From Flavobacterium panacagri (GTDB lineage Bacteria > Bacteroidota > Bacteroidia > Flavobacteriales > Flavobacteriaceae), in the NCBI RefSeq assembly GCF_030378165.1, contig NZ_CP119766.1, positions 1,054,001 through 1,118,000 on the forward strand: a stretch of DNA of 64,000 nt, given 5' to 3'. How positions within the stretch are numbered: position 1 is the first letter of the stretch; each line of letters begins with the position of its first letter. The translations under genes and the position numbers were made by a program. The notes below the pieces were generated by a model. The model made no database searches. It was not told the origin of the DNA and saw nothing but the letters and a program-made list of their open reading frames with translations. This document shows positions 8,204 through 16,911 of this stretch, piece after piece.

Positions 8204-8857
8204 ATGACCTTTTCAGAAGAAAACTACCTTAAATCGATCTATCACTTAACGGCGGCTTTAGAAACAGAAGTCAGCACGAATGCTATTGCAGAAATCATGG
8301 AAACCAAAGCTTCTTCGGTTACGGATATGTTAAAGAAACTGGCGGAGAAAGATTTGGTTAATTATAAAAAATACCAAGGGGTTTCGTTAACCGAAAACGG
8401 AAAACTAGCCGCAAAAATGATTGTGAGAAAACATCGTCTTTGGGAAGTGTTTTTAGTGGAGAAACTAAATTTCAGCTGGGATGAAGTTCATGATATTGCG
8501 GAACAGTTGGAGCACATCAAATCAGAACAATTGATTAACCGATTAGATGATTTTCTTGGAAATCCAACTGAAGATCCTCATGGCGATCCTATTCCAGATG
8601 CTAACGGCCGAATTATTAAGATTGAAAAACATTTACTTTCCGAGTTATCTGATAACCAAACTGGAGTTTGTGTTGGTGTGAAAGATACTTCTTCGGAGTT
8701 CTTGAAATATCTCGATAAACAAGGAATTGCTTTGGGTTCTAAAATTGAATTTCTTTCTAAAGAATCCTTCGATTTATCGGTCAAAATTAAGGTTGATGAA
8801 AGGGAATTGTCAATTTCGAATAAAATTGCTTCTAATTTGTTTGTAAAGCTGGTTTAA
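8204..8857 (+). CDS. DtxR/MntR-family metal-dependent repressor
   Basis: 217 residues. The N-terminal winged helix (TFSEENYLKSIYHL to ITENGK-like VSLTENGKLAAK) is followed by the metal-binding and dimerisation region (RKHRLWEVFLVEKLNFSWDEVHDIAEQLEH) and the family motif GNPTEDPHGDPIP near 125. The C-terminal part (about 145-217) is an SH3-like FeoA domain. Such proteins bind Mn2+ or Fe2+ and repress metal uptake. Its position after the Nramp gene, with a matching palindrome upstream of that gene, indicates manganese or iron control of the transporter. Confidence 0.88.
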   Translation: MTFSEENYLKSIYHLTAALETEVSTNAIAEIMETKASSVTDMLKKLAEKDLVNYKKYQGVSLTENGKLAAKMIVRKHRLWEVFLVEKLNFSWDEVHDIAEQLEHIKSEQLINRLDDFLGNPTEDPHGDPIPDANGRIIKIEKHLLSELSDNQTGVCVGVKDTSSEFLKYLDKQGIALGSKIEFLSKESFDLSVKIKVDERELSISNKIASNLFVKLV

Positions 8858-8908
8858 CGGGTTGTTTTTGCAGAGGTGCACAAAGAAGTTCTTAGAGTAT
8901 TAACTTTA

Positions 8909-9394
8909 TCAATATTCTTTATCAGTTTGTGAAACCCATTTCCCTGCTGTATCAACATTTTGTCTCAACAATAAATTTAGCTGGCCAACATGATGCTGAA
9001 CATGTCTCATGTTGTACAAAATCATTTCAATTCTGTTATAATTCTTCTTCTTTGTGACGAATCTTTCTTTTGAAGTTTCTTCATTTAATCCTTCAATTAA
9101 AAAGAAAACCTTTATACGGGAATGCCCAAGATATTCAAGCAATTCATCTTTTAGGTAAATTCTTTCGGGTAAAATTCCTTTTGGATCAAATTCAGATAAA
9201 GAAAATGGTTGTGGTGGAGAAAATTCGTCTGGTTTTTCAGATGAATAATAATCAAGCCAAAAAATGGTGTGATAAGCAGAATACCAAAAATCTTTTTTAT
9301 CCCAAAAACTCTCAGGACACACTAAGATTGAACTCTCGAGCATGTCTATTACAGCTCCAAATTGTCTCCATAATATTATCTTAAGTTCCTCCAT
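8909..9394 (-). CDS. DinB-like four-helix protein
   Basis: 161 residues, all-helical by appearance. The conserved metal-site histidines of the DinB/YfiT superfamily are seen in YHTIFWLDYY and in MRHVQHHVGQLNLLLRQ. Family members include thiol transferases and many proteins of unknown activity; the name comes from SOS-induced DinB of Bacillus and does not imply polymerase IV. The gene starts nine bases after the stop of the 133-residue gene upstream (9404-9805), so the two may form a unit. The substrate cannot be inferred. Confidence 0.75.
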   Translation of the reverse strand: MEELKIILWRQFGAVIDMLESSILVCPESFWDKKDFWYSAYHTIFWLDYYSSEKPDEFSPPQPFSLSEFDPKGILPERIYLKDELLEYLGHSRIKVFFLIEGLNEETSKERFVTKKKNYNRIEMILYNMRHVQHHVGQLNLLLRQNVDTAGKWVSQTDKEY

Positions 9395-9403
9395 CGCTTG
9401 ATT

Positions 9404-9805
9404 TTAAACTATTCCTTTTTCAATCATTTCCAGCATAACCGGAGAAGCATTTTTAAATGTCGGTGGCTGTTCGATAATACTTCCGGCATTCTTTTTATTT
9501 ACTTTAAAAGTAACATCATTATCTGTTGTAAACAAAAGCGCAGTTAAAAACGGTTTTTTGATGTAAGTTCCTAAAACCAATAAAGCTTCATCTAAAGTAT
9601 GAATACTTTCGACTTCTTCTGTTTTGTAACGAGAAGTTAACGAAATAGAAAAAGTATTGTCTTCGTTGAGAACCAAACGAAAATAGATGTTTTTGATTTC
9701 GGTGTCGCCCATCGTTTTGGCCAAAGTCAGTTTGGCGAAAGTTCCTGCTTGGATGCTTGCTTTAACTCGTTCACAAAAAAGGGCAAATATTGGTTCGTAA
9801 GACAT
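9404..9805 (-). CDS. Conserved hypothetical protein, 133 residues
   Basis: I chose the ATG at 9805 (MSYEPIFALFCERV). A longer frame to 9859 would read through the terminal arm of a repeat element and adds an Arg-rich, implausible leader. The protein is soluble, lacks a signal peptide and contains AKLTLAKTMGDTEIKNIYFRLV and YIKKPFLTALLFTTDNDVTFKVNKK. This pattern recalls, from memory only, the N-terminal segment of some Bacteroidota class I SAM-dependent methyltransferases; no methyltransferase domain is present here. Function is not assigned. Confidence 0.65.
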   Translation of the reverse strand: MSYEPIFALFCERVKASIQAGTFAKLTLAKTMGDTEIKNIYFRLVLNEDNTFSISLTSRYKTEEVESIHTLDEALLVLGTYIKKPFLTALLFTTDNDVTFKVNKKNAGSIIEQPPTFKNASPVMLEMIEKGIV

Positions 9806-9819
9806 ATTGTTGTGTTTAT

Positions 9820-9914
9820 TTAACCGCAAAGGTCGCAAAGATTTACGCAAAGGACACAAAGATTTTAGAAAAACTTGCGAACCTTGCGCTGTCCCTTGCG
9901 ACCTTTGCGGTTAA
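9820..9914. repeat. Family B repeat, copy 1 (95 bp, 19-bp perfect terminal inverted repeats)
   Basis: Bases 9820-9838 (TTAACCGCAAAGGTCGCAA) and 9896-9914 are exact reverse complements. The interior repeats the theme GCAAAGG / CCTTGCG. The same ends occur at 50365-50395 and 50951-50983 around a composite repeat. It sits between the crotonase stop and the 133-residue gene start and encodes nothing. Confidence 0.85.
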
Positions 9915-9921
9915 GAAAATT

Positions 9922-10704
9922 TTATTTTCCTGTAAATTCAGCTTTACGTTTTTCTAAAAAAGCTGTTGTTCCTTCTTTAAAGTCTTGGGTTCCGAAACAT
10001 TCTCCGAATGATTTTATTTCAGTATCGAAACCATTTTTACCATCTTTAAAGTTTGCATTGATGGCTTTTATGGCTTTTCCAATGGCAAAAGGTGCGTTTT
10101 TAATTATTTTTTGAGCGATTACGTTTGTAAACGACAGCAATTCCTCTTGAGACACCACATGATTTACTAAACCGTAATCTTTTGCTTGTTCAGCAGTAAT
10201 CATCGCTGCGGTCATAATCATTTCCATCGCACGGCCTTTTCCAATTAATTGCGGTAAACGCTGTGTTCCTCCGTAACCTGGAATTAAACCTAAAGTTACT
10301 TCAGGAAGTCCCATTTTAGCATTGTCTGAAGCTACTCTGAAATGACAAGCCATCGCCAATTCTAATCCGCCGCCAAGAGCAAAACCGTTAACGGCTGCAA
10401 TAACTGGTTTTCTTAGATTTTCTATGAAATCAAACAAAGATTCTTGTCCTTCTGCCGCCAGTTGCGCACCTTCGACAGTCGTATAATTTGCAAACTCCGA
10501 AATATCTGCTCCGGCTACAAAAGCTTTTTCTCCGCTTCCGGTTAAAACAATAACACGAACATCATCATTTTTGGATAATGAGTCAACAGCATTACTCAGA
10601 TCACTGATGGTTGCTTTGTTTAAAGCATTTAACTTAGTTGGTCTGTTAATGGTAATGGTAGCCACTTTTTCTTCAATTGAAATTAAGATATTTTCGTAGT
10701 TCAT
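9922..10704 (-). CDS. Enoyl-CoA hydratase/isomerase (crotonase family)
   Basis: 260 residues, the normal crotonase length. The oxyanion-hole segment AFVAGADISEF is near 61-71. The two catalytic glutamates expected of enoyl-CoA hydratases are present at E115 (ALGGGLELAMACH) and E135 (MGLPEVTLGLIPGYGGTQRL). It should hydrate 2-enoyl-CoA in fatty-acid or amino-acid degradation, or act in butyryl-CoA metabolism. It follows the sensor kinase gene by 11 bases on the same strand. No other beta-oxidation genes are nearby, so the exact pathway is open. Confidence 0.9.
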   Translation of the reverse strand: MNYENILISIEEKVATITINRPTKLNALNKATISDLSNAVDSLSKNDDVRVIVLTGSGEKAFVAGADISEFANYTTVEGAQLAAEGQESLFDFIENLRKPVIAAVNGFALGGGLELAMACHFRVASDNAKMGLPEVTLGLIPGYGGTQRLPQLIGKGRAMEMIMTAAMITAEQAKDYGLVNHVVSQEELLSFTNVIAQKIIKNAPFAIGKAIKAINANFKDGKNGFDTEIKSFGECFGTQDFKEGTTAFLEKRKAEFTGK

Positions 10705-10715
10705 AACAGCTGGTT

Positions 10716-12185
10716 TTATGAGTTTGTGATGGGTAAAGAAACCCTGAAAGTCGTTCCTTTTCCGTAAGTTGATTCAAAGGTAATTGTTCCTTTGTAATTT
10801 TCTATAATGTTTTTGATAATTCCGAGTCCAAGTCCCATACCGCTGGTTTTGGTAGTAAATTTGGGTTCGAAAATTCGTCCGATATCTTGTTTTTGGATTC
10901 CGATTCCGTTGTCTTTTACCGCAATTTCTACATTATTGTTACGTCGTTTTACGGTAACTACAATAGACTTTTGAAACTGACTTTCCGGAATTGCCTGTGT
11001 CGCATTTTTAACCAAATTGGTAATGACACGAATCAGTTGCGTACGATCCATTTTGGAAATGATTTCTTCTTCTTCTTTTTCGAAAACAATATAATCTTCG
11101 TTAAAAATATCCAAGGCTAATTCTACAACCTCAACCACATTTAAAGTTTCATTTTGCTGCGCCGGCATTGAGGCAAAATTAGAAAATGCGGAAGCCACAG
11201 AAGTCATGGTATCGATCTGCTGAATTAAGGTTTCGGAATAATCATTCATTTTCTGCTTCACGTCTGGATCATTTGGATCAAACTTTCTTTGGAAACTCTG
11301 AACCGTCAAACGCATCGGCGTAAGCGGATTTTTAATTTCGTGTGCGACTTGTTTTGCCATTTCGCGCCAAGCTTCTTCACGTTCACTTTGTGCCAGTTTA
11401 ATGGCGCTCGTTTCGAGTTTATCCACCATTCCGTTATACGCTTTGATAAGGAAATTAACTTCTTTGCTATTCGCTTCCAAAACAATCTTTTCATTTTTCT
11501 GATCCAGATTGGTTTCTTCCAAACGATCTGAAATGGTTTTAAGCGATTTTGTGATATAAGTCGAAAGGAAATAAGCCAATGCAAAAGCCACAATCAGCAT
11601 AAAAGAATACACCTGACTCAGGCGAATCAAGAAAGTATTCAACTCATTATCGTAGTAACCGTCGTCTTCTAAATAAGGAAGGTTTAGAATTCCGAGCGGT
11701 TTGAATTTTTCATCTTTTATTAAACTGTAGGATGATCGGTTTTTGACTCCGTCAATCGTCTTAATGTCTACAAAACGTTTCTCAATTGAAGAACGAACTA
11801 ATTTCAGAATATATTCCGGAATTGGCGGGGCAATTTTATCAACCGCAAAAGACTCTTTGGATGATTTTAAAAGTTTTCCGTCGAGACTGTAAATATTGAT
11901 TTCGATTTTATGAATCTGCGCTAATTCGTGGATTTTATCTTTAAAAATCAAATCCAGATTTTGCGTTTTCAGCGGATAAGTTGTAGTCGCCAGAACGTAA
12001 TTTATGTGTTCTTTTACCGCATTTTCTTTTCGTTCCAACCGTTCCTGATGGTATTCTTTGGCCTCAGTTTTAAACTGAATAATAGAAATCGAAGCCAATA
12101 AAAAAGATGCTACCACAATCAATACAATCATAGACAGGAAAATCCTGGTACGAAGGGAAAGCATTGTCATTTTGATGTTGAGCAT
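10716..12185 (-). CDS. Membrane sensor histidine kinase, NtrY-like
   Basis: 489 residues. There are two transmembrane segments (about 13-36 and 190-211) around a periplasmic sensing domain, then a HAMP linker (STYITKSLKTISDRLEE). The H-box REMAKQVAHEIKNPLTPMRL has phosphoacceptor H282. N-box NLVKNATQAIP, G1 DNGIGI, F-box FEPKFTTK and G2 GLGLGI follow. The NPLTPMRL H-box is typical of NtrY-type kinases. No response regulator is adjacent, so its partner is elsewhere. Starts at M6 or M8 are also possible. It lies upstream of the crotonase and downstream of hemJ, separated from hemJ by a repeat. Confidence 0.88.
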   Translation of the reverse strand: MLNIKMTMLSLRTRIFLSMIVLIVVASFLLASISIIQFKTEAKEYHQERLERKENAVKEHINYVLATTTYPLKTQNLDLIFKDKIHELAQIHKIEINIYSLDGKLLKSSKESFAVDKIAPPIPEYILKLVRSSIEKRFVDIKTIDGVKNRSSYSLIKDEKFKPLGILNLPYLEDDGYYDNELNTFLIRLSQVYSFMLIVAFALAYFLSTYITKSLKTISDRLEETNLDQKNEKIVLEANSKEVNFLIKAYNGMVDKLETSAIKLAQSEREEAWREMAKQVAHEIKNPLTPMRLTVQSFQRKFDPNDPDVKQKMNDYSETLIQQIDTMTSVASAFSNFASMPAQQNETLNVVEVVELALDIFNEDYIVFEKEEEEIISKMDRTQLIRVITNLVKNATQAIPESQFQKSIVVTVKRRNNNVEIAVKDNGIGIQKQDIGRIFEPKFTTKTSGMGLGLGIIKNIIENYKGTITFESTYGKGTTFRVSLPITNS

Positions 12186-12197
12186 GATTTTAGTATT

Positions 12198-12319
12198 CAG
12201 TGTTCAGATTGTTAGTGTTCAGTTATTTTGCAAACGTGTAACTTCGTTTTAAAGTTATAAAATATATAAAAATTTAAAAGACAATGATTGTAAACTGATC
12301 ACTAAAAAACTGACCACTG
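12198..12319. repeat. Imperfect 25-bp inverted repeat (CAGTGTTCAG type)
   Basis: Arms at 12198-12222 and 12295-12319 match as reverse complements with about four mismatches, separated by about 72 AT-rich bases. A single related CAGTGTTCAGTCT arm occurs at 20224-20236. It occupies the gap between hemJ and the kinase gene. Confidence 0.55.
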
Positions 12320-12323
12320 CCAA

Positions 12324-12872
12324 CTATTTCCTTTCTCTAATTCGTTTGTAAAAACGAAATCCCAGCATGATTAAAACAGAAAATAAAATAATTCCGATTA
12401 CGCCAAAAATCCAGTTGATGGCACTTTTTAAAACTACTAAAAATACCACGGCAAACAAAATAATCGTTGCGCCTTCATTCCACAAACGCATAAAATTATT
12501 GGTATATTTTACCTCATCTCTTTGTAATTGCTTAAAAATCTGATGGCATTTTCCATGGTACAAATACAAAAGGAAAACAAAACATAACTTTACGTGCATC
12601 CAGGGCATTTTAATCCAAACGCTTCCGGCTTCTGTAAAAAACAGCATCCAAAAAGCAAAAATACTCGCCAAAACTGCCGACGGCCATGTAATAATATACC
12701 ACAAACGATAGGCCATTATTTTGTATTGTGCCTGTAGAATTTCTTTTTCTGGTGAAGGTTTGTCATTGGCTTCTATTTGGTAAACAAACAAACGCACAAT
12801 ATAAAACAAACCCGCAAACCAGGTAATCACAAATATAAGATGCAGTGATTTTAGATAATTGTAATATTCCAT
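12324..12872 (-). CDS. hemJ: HemJ-type protoporphyrinogen IX oxidase (CopD/UPF0093 family membrane protein)
   Basis: 182 residues with four to five transmembrane segments. The opening YLKSLHLIFVITWFAGLFYI and the central MPWMHVKLCFVFLLYLYHG match the conserved HemJ pattern, including His11 and Lys95 at the positions of the invariant His and Lys. The NEGATIILFAVVFLVVLK segment is also typical. HemJ oxidises protoporphyrinogen IX to protoporphyrin IX in the membrane. The gene follows hemH (38 bases away, same strand), which uses its product, so a hemH-hemJ unit is likely. A generic CopD copper-resistance label would be a weaker reading. Confidence 0.82.
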   Translation of the reverse strand: MEYYNYLKSLHLIFVITWFAGLFYIVRLFVYQIEANDKPSPEKEILQAQYKIMAYRLWYIITWPSAVLASIFAFWMLFFTEAGSVWIKMPWMHVKLCFVFLLYLYHGKCHQIFKQLQRDEVKYTNNFMRLWNEGATIILFAVVFLVVLKSAINWIFGVIGIILFSVLIMLGFRFYKRIRERK

Positions 12873-12910
12873 TTAGAAATTTCTTTTTTCTTTACTCTTG
12901 CCTCTATTCT

Positions 12911-13924
12911 CTATTTCGCCCAATCATTAATCCAGTTAGAAACCGTTTGGCACCACTCATCATCATCATTCAAACATGGAATTGCCAAGAATTCTTCTCC
13001 TCCATTTGCTTCAAAATCTTCTTTGGCACGCATGGCGATTTCTTCCAAAGTTTCTAAACAATCTGAAACGAAAGCTGGTGTTACAACTGCCAATTTCTTG
13101 ATTCCTTTTGCAGGCATGTTATCAATTTCGACATCGGTATAAGGTTCTAACCATTTATCTCCTGCTAAACGAGATTGAAAAGTCAGACTGTATTTATCTT
13201 CAGGAAGTCCTAATAACTTAATAACTTGTTTTGTCGTTTCATAACATTGGTGACGATAACAAAAATCGTGTGCTGGAGAAGGCGTGTTACAGCAAGAACC
13301 ATCAATTTTACAATGTGATTTGGTAATATCCGTTTTGCGAATATGACGTTCTGGAATTCCGTGATACGAAAACAATAAATGATCGTAATCAAAACCAGCC
13401 AAATGTTTCTGAATAGAATCAGCCAAATTTTTGATGTAATCTGGTTTATTGTAAAATGCCGGAACATCAGTAAATTTCATGTGTGGGAATTTCTTCTTAC
13501 GGATTTCTTCTGCTTTTACTAAAATAGTCAAAGTGGAAGCCATTGCATATTGCGGATATAGTGGAAAAAGCATTACATCGGTAACTCCTTTATCGTTCAA
13601 TTCCTGAAGTCCTTTTTCGATTGTCATGCTTCCGTAACGCATTGCTAACGAAACTGGGACATTTACTAAAGGTTGCACTTTTTGCTGCATTCTTTCTGAA
13701 AGCACAACTAAAGGCGAACCTTCTTCCCACCAAATTTTTGCGTAAGCATGTGCTGATTCTTCTGGTCTTTTTCTTAAAATAATACCACGAACTAATAATG
13801 CTCTCAATAAATACGGAACGTCGATCACGTATTTATCCATTAAAAATTCATCTAAATAAGGTTTTACATCTTTTGGAGTTGGACTTTCTGGAGATCCCAG
13901 ATTTACTAATAATACACCTTTCAT
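12911..13924 (-). CDS. hemH: Ferrochelatase
   Basis: 337 residues from the ATG at 13924 (MKGVLLVNLGSPESP). A longer frame to 13972 adds a Lys-rich leader not expected in the family. Seen motifs are FSYHGIPERH with the catalytic His, CYRHQCYETT, FQSRLAGDKWLEPYTD and TPAFVSDCLETLEEI with the catalytic Glu. A cysteine cluster (CKIDGSCCNT, FCYRHQC) is present. The enzyme inserts Fe2+ into protoporphyrin IX, the last step of heme synthesis. It is transcribed toward hemJ, and the heme operon starting with hemA lies 1.6 kb away on the other strand. Confidence 0.95.
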   Translation of the reverse strand: MKGVLLVNLGSPESPTPKDVKPYLDEFLMDKYVIDVPYLLRALLVRGIILRKRPEESAHAYAKIWWEEGSPLVVLSERMQQKVQPLVNVPVSLAMRYGSMTIEKGLQELNDKGVTDVMLFPLYPQYAMASTLTILVKAEEIRKKKFPHMKFTDVPAFYNKPDYIKNLADSIQKHLAGFDYDHLLFSYHGIPERHIRKTDITKSHCKIDGSCCNTPSPAHDFCYRHQCYETTKQVIKLLGLPEDKYSLTFQSRLAGDKWLEPYTDVEIDNMPAKGIKKLAVVTPAFVSDCLETLEEIAMRAKEDFEANGGEEFLAIPCLNDDDEWCQTVSNWINDWAK

Positions 13925-14009
13925 TATGTTCTTTTGCTTTAAGCTTTTTATTTGTTTTTTAATTTTCGGCAAAAGTAAACGCTGTACTTTATTCGAAATA
14001 TGATATTTA

Positions 14010-14411
14010 TTACTTTTTAGTTATGTTGTTATTTTTAAAATTGATGTATTCGCCTTTTTCATCTTTTTTGCTCTCTTCAGCTAAACATTCAATTTTACCA
14101 TTAATTATATCTACAAGAGCATTCTTATTCTTTCCAAAAGAAACTTTCAATTTTTCCGATCTTACAGAAACAGAATTAATCTTAGTTTTTCTTTTTCCGC
14201 ACTCTTTCACAACATCTGCTTTCCATTTAATAATGTGGTTTTGAACTGCCATTAAAATTTGACTCTTTTTTTCTATATAAAAAGTAATTCCTCCAACATA
14301 TTCAATACCTTCTAATTTCAACAATCCATCATAATTGATTTTAGAATTATGCTGAGCAGTAGCTTTAAAAACAAAAGAAATAAGAATTAAAAAGAAAACA
14401 AGTTTTTGCAT
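14010..14411 (-). CDS. Small secreted protein of unknown function
   Basis: About 133 residues from M at 14411 (MQKLVFFLILISFVFKATAQ, a clear signal peptide). Starts at 14423 or 14429 would overlap the AraC gene. The mature part is Lys-rich and beta-like, with KINYDGLLKLEGIEYVGGITFY and a Cys in VVKECGKRK. I recognise no family. It lies five bases downstream of the AraC regulator, so it is probably co-transcribed with it. Confidence 0.6.
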   Translation of the reverse strand: MQKLVFFLILISFVFKATAQHNSKINYDGLLKLEGIEYVGGITFYIEKKSQILMAVQNHIIKWKADVVKECGKRKTKINSVSVRSEKLKVSFGKNKNALVDIINGKIECLAEESKKDEKGEYINFKNNNITKK

Positions 14412-14415
14412 TCCG

Positions 14416-15291
14416 TTAAACATTCGCATTAATAGACATCAAATACTTCTTTGGAGTTGTGGCAAACTTTTTCTTAAACGCCGCAATGAAATGACTTCCG
14501 GTGCTGTAACCTATTTTCAGCCCAACTTCATTTACATTATACGAACCGCTGTCTAACAGTTTTCGGGCGAAATCCATTTTATAATCGAAAAGGAAACCGT
14601 AAACGGTGTCGCCATAAATTTGTTTGAAACCCATTTTGAGTTTTTTCAAATTCAAGCCAATTTCATCTGCCAATTCTTGCAATCCTGGCGGTTCGGCCAT
14701 ATTAGCGATAATGATTTCTTTGGCTTTTCTGATTTTCAAAACATTGTCTTCATCAATTAAAAACGGACATTGTTCTGCATTTGGATCCTCCGTTCTGTTA
14801 AAATACAAACTCAATAATTCATATCCTTTTCCTTTATAATAAAGGTTTTTTATGGACGGATGTAGATTGTAATGAAACAACTGACTCAAAACAATCGCCA
14901 TGGATGGACTGATATTTCCTTCGTTATAATACTTTTTATCCTTATTGTCCGGACTTAAAAATGTAATATAGTCGGCTTCGGCAGAAAATAACGCGTGAAA
15001 TTTCTTAATGGATACAATTACCGAAATTGCCCATGAGTTTGGAGCCAATTCTAAATTCAGCGGTAATTCTTTCTGCGGATTGTACAAAAGCAACGATTTT
15101 TCCTCTTTCAATTCTAAAGCATAATTGCCCTGATTGAATAAAAATTTTGCATTTCCTTTTATCCCGAAGTGAAACTGTATCAGGCCAGTACCTACTATTT
15201 CATGCTGTGCATAAAATGGTTCTGAACCATCGTTTTGAAAACGAATCAGCGTAAAGTCGTCTTCAATTTTTATAACTTCTTGAGAACTCAT
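14416..15291 (-). CDS. AraC/XylS-family transcriptional regulator
   Basis: 291 residues. The N-terminal half is a cupin-like sensing domain of the PchR/ferric-siderophore regulator type (GTGLIQFHFGIKGNAKFLF). The C-terminal half (about 195-291) has two helix-turn-helix units: LQELADEIGLNLKKLKMGFKQIYG and NVNEVGLKIGYSTGSHFIAAFKKKFATTPKKY. It is divergent from hemA with about 200 bases between, so it may control the heme operon, itself or both; this is inferred from position only. The ligand is unknown. Confidence 0.85.
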   Translation of the reverse strand: MSSQEVIKIEDDFTLIRFQNDGSEPFYAQHEIVGTGLIQFHFGIKGNAKFLFNQGNYALELKEEKSLLLYNPQKELPLNLELAPNSWAISVIVSIKKFHALFSAEADYITFLSPDNKDKKYYNEGNISPSMAIVLSQLFHYNLHPSIKNLYYKGKGYELLSLYFNRTEDPNAEQCPFLIDEDNVLKIRKAKEIIIANMAEPPGLQELADEIGLNLKKLKMGFKQIYGDTVYGFLFDYKMDFARKLLDSGSYNVNEVGLKIGYSTGSHFIAAFKKKFATTPKKYLMSINANV

Positions 15292-15486
15292 AGCGATATT
15301 TTTTTGAAACGAAAATCAAAACAAACTCAAAATGTTATTTAGAACGACTCTAAACTAATCACTTCAAATGAGTTGATTTTGCTACAAAAGTAGTCCTTTT
15401 TACTCAAAAACACCTATTTAGGTTCAAAAAAACATACAGCGACATAAAAAGTACTTTTAGCGTTATTTTTATCAATGGTATAGTAA

Positions 15487-15494
15487 TAATTTTG
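15487..15494 (+). promoter_or_regulatory. -7 box of the hemA operon
   Basis: TAATTTTG matches TAnnTTTG and predicts a start near 15500, about 20 bases before the ATG at 15519. It overlaps an in-frame TTG at 15492, which rules that codon out as the hemA start. No convincing -33 TTG is visible. Confidence 0.55.
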
Positions 15495-15518
15495 TTGCAC
15501 TTTTATGAAAGTGAATTT

Positions 15519-16769
15519 ATGGAAAACAATAACGTACCGAAACACCTTTATTTTTACTCAGTTGGTCTGAGTTACAAAAAAGCTGATGCTGAGGTTAGAG
15601 GTCAATTTAGTTTGGATGCAGTTGCGAAAACGCGATTGCTGGAACAAGCTAAAAACGATGGAATAGAAAGTTTACTAGTTACTTCAACTTGCAACAGAAC
15701 CGAAATTTACGGTTTTGCTGAACATCCATTTCAATTAATAAAATTAATCTGCGATAATAGTAACGGATCTGTCGACGCTTTTCAAAAAGTCGGTTTCGTT
15801 TACAAAAATCAGGAAGCAATCAATCATATCTTTCGTGTAGGAACTGGTTTAGATAGTCAGATCTTAGGCGATTTTGAAATTATATCTCAGATTAAAACTT
15901 CTTTTACGCATTCAAAATCAATGGGATTGGCCAATACTTTTATGGAAAGATTGGTAAATGCCGTAATTCAGGCAAGCAAAAGAATTAAAAATGAAACAGA
16001 AATCAGCTCTGGTGCTACTTCGGTTTCTTTTGCTTCTGTACAATATATTCTGAAAAACGTTGAAGATATCAGCAATAAAAATATCCTACTTTTCGGAACT
16101 GGAAAAATTGGAAGAAATACATGTGAGAATTTAGTAAAACATACTAAAAACGAACACATTACTTTAATCAACAGAACAAAAGACAAAGCTGAGAAATTAG
16201 CAGGAAAATTAAATCTGATTGTTAAAGATTACTCTGAATTACATTTAGAACTTCAAAAAGCCGATGTTGTGGTTGTGGCAACTGGCGCTCAAAACCCAAC
16301 GGTTGACAAAGCAATTTTAAATCTTAAAAAACCTTTGTTGATTCTGGACTTGTCTATTCCTAAAAACGTTAATGAAAATGTAGAGGAATTAGAAGGTGTA
16401 ACTTTAATCCACATGGATTATTTGTCTCAATTGACAGATGAAACTTTGGAAAACAGAAAATTACACATTCCAGCTGCGGAATCAATTATCGAAGAAATCA
16501 AAGAAGAATTTGTTACTTGGACAAAAGGAAGAAAATTCGCTCCAACAATTAATGCTTTAAAAGAAAAACTAAACGCTATTAAAGTTTCTGAATTGGATTT
16601 CCAAAGCAAAAAAATTGCTGATTTCAATGAAGCACAAGCAGAAATCATCAGTAACCGAATCATCCAAAAAATTACTACGCATTTTGCAAATCATCTAAAA
16701 GACGACAGTACCATGGTCGATGAAAGCATCGAATGGATCGAAAAAGTCTTCAAAATAAAAGCATCTTAA
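15519..16769 (+). CDS. hemA: Glutamyl-tRNA reductase
   Basis: 416 residues from ATG 15519 (MENNNVPKHLYFYSVGLS). The catalytic cysteine is C58 in TSTCNRTEIYG. The NADPH-binding domain carries LLFGTGKIGRNTCENL, and the C-terminal dimerisation helices end EWIEKVFKIKAS. The enzyme converts glutamyl-tRNA to glutamate-1-semialdehyde, the first committed step of the C5 heme route. hemL, the next step, is not in this window. The gene heads the plus-strand heme region; the 729-base interval to hemC is filled by repeats and a GxxExxY gene. Confidence 0.95.
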   Translation: MENNNVPKHLYFYSVGLSYKKADAEVRGQFSLDAVAKTRLLEQAKNDGIESLLVTSTCNRTEIYGFAEHPFQLIKLICDNSNGSVDAFQKVGFVYKNQEAINHIFRVGTGLDSQILGDFEIISQIKTSFTHSKSMGLANTFMERLVNAVIQASKRIKNETEISSGATSVSFASVQYILKNVEDISNKNILLFGTGKIGRNTCENLVKHTKNEHITLINRTKDKAEKLAGKLNLIVKDYSELHLELQKADVVVVATGAQNPTVDKAILNLKKPLLILDLSIPKNVNENVEELEGVTLIHMDYLSQLTDETLENRKLHIPAAESIIEEIKEEFVTWTKGRKFAPTINALKEKLNAIKVSELDFQSKKIADFNEAQAEIISNRIIQKITTHFANHLKDDSTMVDESIEWIEKVFKIKAS

Positions 16770-16781
16770 TTTTTAATTTAA

Positions 16782-16893
16782 ACCATTAAGATATTAAGGA
16801 AATTAAGTCAATCTTTGTCAAGAGAATTAAGCCACGCTATAACACAGTTTAATAATCTTAAATTCAAACAAAAAGCTTAATGCGCTTAATGGT
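16782..16893. repeat. Family C repeat, copy 1, upstream of the GxxExxY gene
   Basis: The ends are inverted repeats of ACCATTAAG-type sequence (16782 onward and 16876-16893). It contains a 29-base block (16803-16831) identical to 17347-17375 in copy 2, plus a shared AATCTTAAATTCA segment. Both copies are in the same orientation, one on each side of the GxxExxY gene. Confidence 0.85.
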
Positions 16894-16911
16894 AAAAAAC
16901 AAATAAGTTCT

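Noticed and set aside
9806..9859. N-terminal extension of the 133-residue gene
   Set aside because: It would encode the terminal arm of the family B repeat and yields an Arg/Leu-rich peptide unlike the rest of the protein.
12324..12872. CopD copper-resistance label for the hemJ gene
   Set aside because: Conserved HemJ motifs and adjacency to hemH fit the protoporphyrinogen oxidase better.
15492..15518. TTG start for hemA at 15492
   Set aside because: The codon is within the -7 box TAATTTTG; the ATG at 15519 gives the family's normal N-terminus.
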